From: Metridium senile
Taxonomy: Eukaryota; Cnidaria; Anthozoa; Actiniaria; Metridiidae
Length of the DNA stretch: 64,000 bases
NCBI GenBank assembly: GCA_949775045.1
Contig: OX459105.1
Coordinates: forward strand, 7,051,069 to 7,115,068
Reading direction: 5' to 3'
A program made the translations under genes and the position numbers. Of the stretch, positions 54,646 to 64,000 are shown one piece after another. Each line of letters begins with the position of its first letter. Position 1 is the first letter of the stretch. The notes beneath the pieces were generated by a model. The model was not told the DNA's origin and did no database searches. It was given only the letters and a program-made list of their open reading frames with translations.

Positions 54646-55309
54646 CACGTAAAAATAGGGACTGTTTTGCAGCCTACAACATTACCATCATCATTATGAT
54701 CATCACTGTCATCATAACCATCCGCATCGTCATCGACATCATCATCACTATAGCCATAATTACCGATCATCATCACCAACATACGGAATTTCTTACACTG
54801 ATTATAAGACTCAAGTAATCTGTAATGCTCGTCAATATGCAATATGGAACTTCAAATATTCGCCATTAGCAGATGATCCCTAACGCTACCATCTGCGTTT
54901 AATTGGTGCCCCCTTCGCTGGTTAGGACTGTTTTGTTTAGTGAACTAAACCCTTGAATAAACAATCGATCAATGTAGATGTCTGCTTGTTTTACTCTAGG
55001 GGTAGTGTTGTTTTTGTCATACTAATATTGACTTTACAGTGTTGACATTAATGATCGCCATCACCGTGTGAACATGACTTCGAGACTAAACCAAAAACAT
55101 ATTGAATGACAACATGTGCTGTTGCATTATTAAATACTTTAGAAAGGAATTCTCTGCCTTTGTGTGAAATATTCTTTTGGCTTTGCTTCCTTATACAATC
55201 TAAATAAAGAACTATCGTTACCATTGCAACGAGTAGGTATTTCAAAAGGTTCTTGCGTTTCATAATTGTGCGCTTCCTTTTGACTGAAATATTTCTTCTT
55301 CATTTGGGT

Positions 55310-55414
55310 TTCTTCTTCGTCGTCGTCGTCGTTTTCTTCTTCTCATTCTTCTTGATCTTCTTCTCCTTCTTCTTCTTCGTCTTCTTCTTCTTTTCCTTCT
55401 TCTTCTTCTTCTTA
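55310..55414. repeat. TTC/CTT-rich pyrimidine tract
   Basis: About 105 bp of CTT and CGT triplets. The Phe/Ser-rich frame across it is spurious. Confidence 0.85.
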
Positions 55415-55416
55415 AT

Positions 55417-57431
55417 TGGTGTTGAAGGTATTGCAAATGTTTTAGCTGAGTGCTATCACATATGTTTCAATCAACGTATTTCAAAATTTTGTAGACTATA
55501 TGAATTGAAAGGGAACGAGTTGAAAACCTAAATATATAGTAACTGAAATACTTACTAATATCAAATAGAATTATCTCATCTATTTCTCCATCAAGACGTC
55601 GTTTCTATTTTAAAATCTCTTCGTGATGCTCGTTTGCTTAGAATAACATAGTCATGATCACAAAACCGTATTGTCTATACATTAACTAGCAATCCATTTG
55701 AAGCACGTATGTCATTAGGGTTTTCAGATAAGATGTACTACGGAGATATACTACACAATCGATTCTTCGAATGTTGTTGACAATTCTATGTAGTTTGGTT
55801 GCCAATGCTGCCTTGTTGTAGTCAATTTTGACTAAAAGTGACTAAGTTCAAACATAGTTAATGGCGAATATTGATTTTACAAGATATCATGGTAAAAACG
55901 TTTGAAAACAGCATGCAAATTGTACAAAATAATTTGAACGGAATAGAGTTAAGTTCGCCGGGAAACATGTCTGCTTACACGGTGGTCTTCGTCATCTTAC
56001 ACTTTTATATACTTTTATATGAACACTTTTAATTGATCGACCGTTACTATCATTCGCTAATGGCGTCGGCGCTGTGAAATAAAGAAACTTCTTCAACTGT
56101 ATCCGGCGTGAAAACATAATACTAAGGTATTAGAAAATGATATCTGCTGCCAGATCGAATAAAAACAACATATTATGAACTTCGAGAACTATTTTCTCAT
56201 TATATTTTTAAAAACTCTAACGAGAATTAAACAAAACTCTTGTATATGACTTTAAAGGAAGAACCCCTCCCCTCCCCCTCCCCAACCGCATAAAACAATC
56301 AAACTCAAGAACATTCATACATTATACATATTAAATATTTAGCAATATGCATTGTTAAAAAGCAGTTTTCAAGTGTTTTGGATTTATAAGTCTTGGAATT
56401 TCACTGATAAAGTTTTTATTGGAAAAGAAAATCCTTATTACTCGCCTTTACTCTTTTAAAATGAATATAAAATCCCAATTACAAAGATAAATATCCTGTG
56501 AATTTACAGGACCCTTTTAATCTAATCCACACCCAGCTTGCGTTATTTCTGTGGAACAACTGTACACAATATGTAAGGAACACCTCAATATCCTGAATTT
56601 GAGCCATATGAAGTGTTTGGTTAAATGGGTACATATTGCAATACCAATAGCACCGCACTATCTCCAGGCATAATTCCAGTCCAGTTCATACACATCACTT
56701 GACCCGTATTCAAGTGTCGATTGCCGGTCGTCAAATAGGTTCAAATTGTCCAGTTATTTAGAGGCCTCTAATTCATACTAAATCACCATAAGACTGACTT
56801 TTTTAAAATCGTTTAATTTGCATGATTGTAGGTATATTAACATAGATATTTTGAACGCAAAAGCTGTACAGCTATGGAAAATATAACTGTGGCTATGTTT
56901 ATTATATGTTACGATAATAGTGATCTGCCCATGTCAAGAGGATCACCGGCAATATATACAAAAGAAATACAAGAAACTGTGCGACTAAATATTGAACAAA
57001 TATAATGTCTCTTTTTGTTTATAGTGATATTTTTGTTTTTGATTCAAACTCTTAAGATAAGATTTAGAATGACACTCATGAAATTGAATGAAATTCTCAT
57101 CTTAAACAAACAAAGTAACTCCACAAGAGGGTTGTATTGGTAAAACATTTGGCTATGATTATGATTAACAAAGACTATAACAAAATATTATACACTATAT
57201 ACATGTTGAATTAACGTTAAGCAATTTAATGATCTTTCACTTAATATAAATACCCTTCGTGGAGTATGATTTATGGTTGCGATATTTACGATTCCTCCGT
57301 TGCTATTAAAAGTATCTGTTTTAGTCAACGCTATTTATCTATAATACTTCATTACAAATATAAAACTGCTTTGTCAGCGCAATGTTTATGATGTTTCAAA
57401 ATAGCAGGTCCATTCAATATTGAGCAAAAGT
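55417..57431. other. bHLH downstream flank, no gene seen
   Basis: AT-rich sequence without a long open frame or recognisable repeat. It probably includes the 3' UTR of the bHLH gene near its left neighbour. Confidence 0.5.
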
Positions 57432-57893
57432 TCACGAGGACGAGCAGTTACCATTGCAACTGTCAACAGACGATGGAAAGTTTAACTTCAAATCTGTGAT
57501 AGAAGTGGAGGAAGGTAAGGAGGACTGGTGGCCATCTGCTTCGATATTATCCATACTAGTAAGTAGGTTATCTAAAAACTTGATATACTTGATAGCATTT
57601 CGAAGTATTTCAACCTTGGAGAGTTTCTTATCTGGTGGGTAGGTTGGCAGGAGTTGACGAAGCTCTGTGAATGCAACGTTCACGCTCTGCTGTCTCCACC
57701 TTTCTCGTTTGTTAGTGAACATTTTGGTCTGGAAGCCAAGAGCAACAGCTAAAGCATCGAGATCCAAATTTCCAAAACCTGCAGCAGTGATGAACGGATC
57801 TTGTAGAGGTACCAATGGTGGATAGAAAAGTTGAGAATTCCCTTGGATAGGTCGATAAAATGGTCGTATTCTTGGTCGAGTATACTCATCCAT
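57432..57893 (-). CDS. bHLH transcription factor, TAL/SCL-type
   Basis: A 153-aa single-exon frame. The basic region is NKRERWRQQ (61-69), with the Glu64 and Arg65 expected for E-box contact. Helix 1 is [13 protein letters not shown] (71-83), the loop is TYPPDKK (84-90), and helix 2 is [20 protein letters not shown] (91-110). RERWRQQxVNxAFxELR and [19 protein letters not shown] are marks of the TAL1/SCL/LYL1 class. The usual residue between Asn and Arg is Lys here. The N-terminus is Pro/aromatic-rich and the C-terminus Ser-rich, both without known domains. The protein is shorter than vertebrate TAL1. It is expected to act in the nucleus as a heterodimer with an E-protein. I assume the complete gene is in this exon; extra 5' exons cannot be ruled out. 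Confidence 0.88.
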   Translation of the reverse strand: MDEYTRPRIRPFYRPIQGNSQLFYPPLVPLQDPFITAAGFGNLDLDALAVALGFQTKMFTNKRERWRQQSVNVAFTELRQLLPTYPPDKKLSKVEILRNAIKYIKFLDNLLTSMDNIEADGHQSSLPSSTSITDLKLNFPSSVDSCNGNCSSS

Positions 57894-60800
57894 AGTGACT
57901 GCTAAATGTTTTTTTATATTTGTATCGAAATGGATTCTCTGTCTATAGATTTCTCTTTATCAGTAGTCGTAATCCAATTAGATGGCAGGACTGTACTGGC
58001 GATCGACTATTAACACAGCCTAATTAATAGCTTCCCCTGCGTGAGGTCCCAATCAAATGCTTTTAATTCGACCCAGTGCAGCGTCTATGCACTTTAATTG
58101 GGTCTTCAGAGTGGCAACATAACCAGGAAAATCATCGAGACATTTGACTGAAGGGTTTTAAATCAAGCTGGGAATGATGTACAGACAGCTTCTTTGTCGC
58201 GTGATGCGTCTGGTTTTCCGGTCGTCAAATTCACGGCTTTCTAGCCTTGTTGATAGTATCTTAAATCAATTCATTGACTTCGAATCTATCTAAGTGGTAT
58301 CTTCGCCATTTGTAAATAAATATTCTAATCCATATGTCAGTCGACGCGCCACTTCCGCACTTGCTGCAGCAAGGTATAAGGAAGGAACCATCCTTCTTTT
58401 ATAGGAAGGAAATGTTCATTACTTTTCAAATTGAAACAATGTTTCTTCTTTGATCATCGTTCCAAAGAAATGGAATTCTAAATCGGTTAAAGCGACATCG
58501 ATCATTATTCCATTGTGTTTTTGTATCGTCTCGTATGGCTTTTAAATAGCGTGCAAATAGCTTGGTCACCTCAACACTGCAGATGATCAGACAATTTGCA
58601 AAACAACCTTTAACTCGAGTTCATTAGCACAAAAACTGTTTCCAGCTGATGAAAGGAGCCTGAAATGTTTTGATAAAAAAGACTGATGTTCAGCCAGTCA
58701 AATAACCTGCCAATGTATACTGATTGTGCAAGGCATGTTTCTGACCCCAAGAGCTGTTCCCTTTAGAGCAAATATTTCCATGTGGTGTTGATGATTTTAG
58801 CCGATCGGATAAGATGATATCGGCGTTCGGGCGCCATGTCAGTCATCACATGATTGTGTGTACAATCTCGGTACGAATCGATACCGACTTTAATAATAAT
58901 AATAATAATAGTCTTTGTTAGAACATCAATACTCACAAACAGACGTGTATTTTACAATTTACAAATATTAAATAATAGTAATATATATCTAGGGTACATT
59001 ACACCTATAAAAACTATGTAGCGTAATATAAAGCATGCGGTAAGCTTTCTAAAACTGGATGAAAAATTAGATAACATTAAATAAGGATTAATTAATAAAA
59101 CTTCTTTTAAAGCGTTCGGTTCTTATTCGGGGTGAGATGAAATTGTGCCAGTGGCTTCTAAGAGTTCGATTTCTTTTCTGTGGCAATATACAGGCAGTCG
59201 CTCTTGCACGTTATCAATAACTTGGTTGGACTTTGCATGACCGTATCCTACGGACGGTTTAAGGAGGGACCATTAGGTATTTGAGTTGACTTTACCCCTA
59301 AGAGATATCACGAGCATATCCGATACTTATACCCCTATGCCGCCCACCCATACCCGGGAAAAACAGCATCTTTAGAACGATTATACCGTAGAAGTGAGGT
59401 GTTTGCAGATATCTTGAGAGTTACTATATAGGTCTGTTGTAACATTCTAAAAATAAGACCACAATCTACAAAAAATAGTGGCACCCCTACCTATTGGCTA
59501 CGCCCTTTCCTATTTACACATACGCCCTGACTAGAATATGAAATTAAAAAAAGATCCGATTACACTGTTATAACCGTGTGGTTTTATAAGCAAATCGCTA
59601 TTAAAGATAACTACTATAGTTTTGAATTCTTTATAAAAGAAATTGACAGCCTATTTCAAAGGACTTCAAGATTGAAAAACACGACTCATCATTTGCATAT
59701 TAATAGGACATGATTGATCATATATGGCCTAGAAGTTTGTCTAGAACTTTGACCAACATTTTGACAGCAGAATTTAAATGGCAGAATTCATATCGAAAGA
59801 AATACAAATGCGCTATCAGGAAGGGGACGAAAAATGAGATTTATACAGCCAAACATTAGTAAGATCCCATTTAAAAACAAAATTTTAGTTCGTACCCCCT
59901 AGGATCGAGTATTTTTTAAAGTTTTTAATTAAAATTCAGAATTGACAGGCAAAAAATAAAATAATAATTTAAAAAATAATTTGATTTCGAACAGTATAGG
60001 CAAACAAACATTTACTAGGATTATTCATATTCATACCGTCTTATTCATATTCAAGAATCTTTTAATTGTTTTCGAGCGTGGATCGAAACGGAAGTGTAAA
60101 ACGGAACCTAACTGACCAGGACTTGAAGCAGGCTCGTATCGGGGGGAAGGACTTAAAACCGCCTGAAGTTGTCTTAACGGTTGTGTCCTATTTCTTCACA
60201 TTTTTTCTTAAACGCCACCAATTGCAAGTGACTCCCTTATTTTCTCGTTATTTTGTTGATGACCCACCCCCCCCCCCCCCCATATTTTTATTCTTACTTT
60301 CCTTTTATGAATTTCATATTTATTTCTTATTATTTACACATTATCATTATAATTATCATTTATTATTCATTACATATTTTTGTTCTTACTTTTCTTTTAT
60401 GAATTTCTTTCACCATTATCATACCACCGTTCACTCCACATGTACACCTACAGTCGATTCATATGCATCGCCCTTGCATTCATTAACATATTTCCGGGAC
60501 ACCCCACACACCATATCGTTCCAATTCCACCTCAGTTTGAAACGCCACATATATTCACACTTGCCACGACATGCACTCTACAACTCTTACATCCCCACCC
60601 ACCTTCCCTCAATTCATGTGTTGGTACGAATACCTGCTTTTTAGCATGTCATTTAGCATTGACCTAAATTCTTACCCATTCGCATACATTTATTTTATAT
60701 TTACATACAGGTCAATGCATTTGCACATGACTTTTTTTTTTTTACATAAAAACAGTATATTTAACACTAGTGTACTATTAATGCTTATATTATTAAAATA

Positions 60801-60944
60801 TAATGAAAGTGACATTTTTGCTAAATAACAAAAAAGAAGTTTAGTTACCTTCTACAATTTTTTCAAATTGCAAAATTAACATAATTCTTTTCAAATGATG
60901 TTTTTATGACCCCCTCCCTTGTCCCCCCCCCCCCCCCCCCCAGA
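57894..60944. other. bHLH upstream flank, no gene seen
   Basis: It likely includes the bHLH 5' UTR and promoter. An (AAT)6 tract lies at about 58892-58909. Poly-C runs lie at about 60266-60280 and 60926-60942. The 192-codon frame at 60066 spans low-complexity pyrimidine-rich sequence and is not protein-like. Confidence 0.5.
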
Positions 60945-61020
60945 CGTTTCCCATAGTACCCTGCGCTAGTAGCTTGTAGGCTATTCACTACACGGCTGGC
61001 AAATGTTTCTCGTAAAGGTC
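60945..61020. mobile_element. Fragment of the 44.5-kb TIR element family
   Basis: CCCTGCGCTAGTAGCTTGTA and GGC.ATTCACT, then TTTCTCGTAAAGG match the right end of the 44512-45526 element with several changes. Confidence 0.65.
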
Positions 61021-61293
61021 ATATTTAGATCATAAAGAATTTTCGGCATTATTCCACACGAACCATGCATTCTTTAATGTCAGAAGTTATTCAATCCATC
61101 AAACTGCCAAACAATTGTTTCTCGGTGCAAATTTTGCACAACATTTATGTTAACATTATTCTCCATCCAAAATACTCATATTCATTTTCGTTTTCCTCAT
61201 ACATGTAATACGTGTGTCTGTTCTTCAGGGAAGCCATTAAATTATATTTTCATGATTTATTCCGGGGAAGGACTGTGTGTGACTCGAATATAA

Positions 61294-61451
61294 AGCCTGG
61301 TTCACACTGCGTCATAATCGTAATCATAAGCAAAACAAAAGAAATAACAAAAGGAAACACTTTGGTCTTTGTTTTCTAATTACCCAGGGGATGATAAATC
61401 TTTTGTTTTCTTGCTTATGATTATGATTTTGACGCTCATGTGAACCAGGCT
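61294..61451. mobile_element. 158-bp MITE with TAA target duplication
   Basis: Ends AGCCTGGTTCACA and TGTGAACCAGGCT. The inner parts are also complementary (GCGTCATAATC, ATCATAAGCAA). TAA lies on both sides (61291-61293 and 61452-61454), fitting the TWA targets of PIF/Harbinger-type elements. Confidence 0.8.
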
Positions 61452-62212
61452 TAAGTGTTTAAATTGTTTTTCAAAAAAAAAAAAGCTAAAAGATACCGGT
61501 CCTATGAAGTCCTTTTAAATTGGCCTGACAGGGACAATTTTTCACACCTTGTTCGGATAAATAATACTTAAAATAAAAAAAAGTGGCGAAATATATATAT
61601 ATCATACCAAAAAAGTGCCGAAATTCTAAATTTCCATTCAACCCTAAAAATGTCAAATCACTGATTTACAACGATCCTACCCGATACTTTTACCCCTGAC
61701 CCCACCCTCCCCACTCCTAACGGGACTTTAAATGTGACCATCATCCTTCTTGATGTTAAAACACATTGAACGACATTTTTCCCTTTATCAACCATTTTCT
61801 TGTAATTATTTATGTGTTTAATCAAAATGTTTAATTTCAAAATAAAAACCGGTGAAACTTCACAACAATTTAACAGCATATTATCACTTTTAAAACTCCA
61901 TCAACAGCAGCTCCCACACAGAGCGAGTTACAAACTGACGACTTTCTAGTGTGTCGGCGTTTTTTAGTTAAAGAGAAGAACAATCTGTTATGCAGTTTAT
62001 AAAATAATCAGATTTAAAAATAAAGAATGCTTTCAATTTAGCCGATATGATTTGAAAGTAATTGATCAAGACAATCCCATATTGAGAAGATCACATTTCG
62101 CGTGTGTTCTATTGATACATATAGCCAAAGGGCTTATTATACGATTACAAAACAGCCGACAATACATTAAATACTTTACTGCCGCCACATAACGCAATCA
62201 TTATGTTTGGTC

Positions 62213-62470
62213 CTAACCGGACAGCGGCAAACTTCTTTCAAACATATGAGCCACTCCCAGGGATTTTAGGGAACAAGGAACATGAGAATATATTTTAAGG
62301 TAATAAACGGGGATAATTTTCAAACTATTTTCAAGGAACAAGAGAACAAAAATATGATAAAACAATAGCTTTTTTGGAATCATAGGAACAGAACAATTTA
62401 TATTTTCAGGAAACGTAACGGGGATCATTCTCAAATTGTTTTCAGGGAACAAGAGTATCAAGGAATTAGA
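62213..62470. repeat. Degenerate tandem repeat
   Basis: Two to three diverged copies of a unit containing CGGGGAT.ATT.TCAAA and TTTTCA.GGAACAAGAG. Confidence 0.55.
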
Positions 62471-62661
62471 GCACTGAGATTGTATGTGGTGCGCTAAGAA
62501 TTAAATTATTTTAATGGAATAAACACTCATGTTCACCTGTAGATGGTGAGGTGATAATCACTTTTACAGCAGTGTTGATTATCGGTTTACTTGGTTTTCC
62601 CACAATGCGTCAGGATAGATGTCAAGTTTTTTTATGACCTCGATAAAGATTGTTACAACAC

Positions 62662-62990
62662 CTTGTCTCCTATGTAAACACCTATTTCAAAAAAGGTTGT
62701 CATCGCCAAAAGCGATAGGTCATTCCAAGACCCAAGTGCACTATGGGTATAATCTAAAGTATCCACAGAAAAGCAGAAAAGCTGTGTCTTCTGGGCACAT
62801 TTTCAGTCCTTCGGCAAGCCAATATAACTCTCCAGCAGAGATCGTTGTTTAGTGGAGCTGGCATGATTGAAAATTTCACGACTTAGGATTATACCCATAG
62901 TGCACTTGGGTCTTGGAATGACTAAAAAGCCTATCGCTTTTGGCGATGACAACCTTATTTGAAATAGGTGTATACGCAGCCGTACACAAG
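62662..62990. mobile_element. Foldback element, about 330 bp
   Basis: The left arm (62662-62757) and right arm (62886-62990) pair well. Words include CACCTATTTCAAA, AGGTTGTCATCGCCAAAAGC and ACCCAAGTGCACTATGGGTA. The loop of about 130 bp is unique. Confidence 0.8.
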
Positions 62991-63030
62991 AAACCAGAAA
63001 GACTGTAAAACACCCTTGTTGTTCTTCGTT

Positions 63031-63105
63031 TAATAATAATGATAATATTAATTAAATTTTTAGCGCACTATATCCATCTCAGTGCTCTTACAATTAATAT
63101 GGACA
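63031..63105 (-). mobile_element. LINE 3'-UTR scrap
   Basis: AATAATAAT followed by AGCGCACTATATCCATCTCA and GTGCTCTTACAA matches the 3' end of the LINE at 34081 in the same orientation. Confidence 0.65.
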
Positions 63106-64000
63106 AAATAAAGTAATGAAAAGGAGATCAGGAATTGTCTATTATTATTACTAATTTTTTTTTTTTTAAATAGCTAAAAGAGACGCGGCCGCGCCGATTT
63201 TTCCGATGTCACGTAATTCCACTAGGTTGCGCCCGTGACGTCACTCAGTTTGCTATCCAGTGTTTTTATTATTCATGCTATCTGTAAGGGTCCTTTTCGT
63301 ATCCCGGCATAGACTAGAGTTTATCGTTTATATATTTGGCAAGTCAACCTTATTTATTATTATTACTAATTTTTTGTTTTTGCTTTTGATCAAAAGAATA
63401 GAAATCACAAAAAATGTTATTGACTAACCTAAAGTGTCACAAACAAATGGTAATAAGGTAGCTACGATTTGTAACATTGTAACATTTTTATGAACATTTT
63501 TGTTTGAGTTTTTAAAAACTGATATACAAAATGTATCAATTTGATTTGCAAACCCCCTTCCCCCAAGAGCAATGTTGATTGGTTTTCAAATGACAACCGT
63601 ATCACATTTCCAAAACTCAACAATGATTCGGGAGAGAGGAGGAAACGGAAAAATGTTATTGAAATCTTTTTCATGTAAAAAAAAAAAAAAAACATAACGT
63701 CCCCGGGTATTTTGCATATGATTGTAGTTAGAGGTGCGATTAGCAGTAGCTGGTCACGTGACAAAAACAAGCTTCTAAAACATTTACGCCCTAAAAAAAA
63801 TGACCTAACCTATGGATTGTATATGGTCATCCACTTCCGGAGTATGTAGCAAATGTCAGACTAATGACGGAGCTACATAGCGCACCAAATACGGTACACA
63901 AACATATATACGCATGCCCTTAAAAAACAAGATTAAATAAAAAGATAATACCTCAGTAATCGAAAGAGTATTTGGCTGTCGATGTCTTAAATTAAGCGAA
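63106..64000. other. Window end, no gene seen
   Basis: AT-rich sequence with homopolymer A and T runs and no supported coding region. Confidence 0.5.

Noticed and set aside
55253..55531. 92-aa Phe-rich frame
   Set aside because: It is a translation of the TTC/CTT pyrimidine tract.
60066..60644. 192-aa open frame
   Set aside because: It spans poly-C and TTTAT-rich low-complexity sequence. There is no domain, and overlapping frames are equally open.

Overview
The window is eukaryotic and AT-rich, with no bacterial-style operons. Genes are sparse and split by introns. LINE fragments, foldback/MITE elements and microsatellites are dense. The intronless class A GPCR, the alpha-type Cys-loop receptor genes and the TAL/SCL-type bHLH gene point to a metazoan. 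An invertebrate such as an anthozoan cnidarian is my best guess, but I cannot prove it from the sequence.

Layout. (1) About 2.6-42.9 kb is a large inverted duplication. Receptor gene A (+ strand, six exons, 2912-11855, 423 aa) and gene B (- strand, six exons, 42653-32436, 422 aa) are close paralogs lying tail to tail. Coding exons 2-6 have the same lengths (155, 45, 110, 230 and 686 bp) and the same phases. Promoter sequence, part of the introns, and a noncoding block 2.3 kb past the A stop and 0.6 kb past the B stop are also shared. Introns differ through later insertions: LINE fragments and an ATT tract in A intron 1, a foldback plus a LINE plus an (AT)n tract in B intron 5, and about 1.1 kb in B intron 2. 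A 1,360-bp foldback element sits exactly at the stop codon of gene A with TTAA duplications, while gene B keeps the unoccupied site.

(2) Between the two genes lies a 14-kb tandem array (about 15.54-29.70 kb) of mostly 1,087-bp units. Each unit carries two + strand tRNA-Gln genes, normally one CTG and one TTG anticodon, and one - strand tRNA-Ser(GCT). It also carries two decayed tRNA-Gln copies. I count 24 tRNA-Gln and 11 intact tRNA-Ser genes plus one broken tRNA-Ser. Two units carry a 542-bp insertion within a 2,712-bp higher-order duplication. Decayed relics of the same tRNAs also lie at 15.2 kb and 51.3-53.1 kb.

(3) 43-64 kb holds three kinds of content. There are TIR/MITE elements with recognisable target-site duplications at 44.5, 51.6 and 61.3 kb. 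There is a near-perfect 0.82-kb inverted repeat at 48.1-48.9 kb. There are two single-exon genes: a rhodopsin-type GPCR (49014-50018, -) and a TAL/SCL-type bHLH factor (57432-57893, -). Most other open frames are LINE relics or spurious, including the recurring 61-aa frames antisense to tRNA-Gln.

Functionally, the two receptor genes look like cation-channel subunits with an atypical ligand pocket. The GPCR would be a separate membrane receptor, the bHLH gene a developmental regulator, and the array a multicopy source of Gln and Ser tRNAs transcribed by RNA polymerase III.
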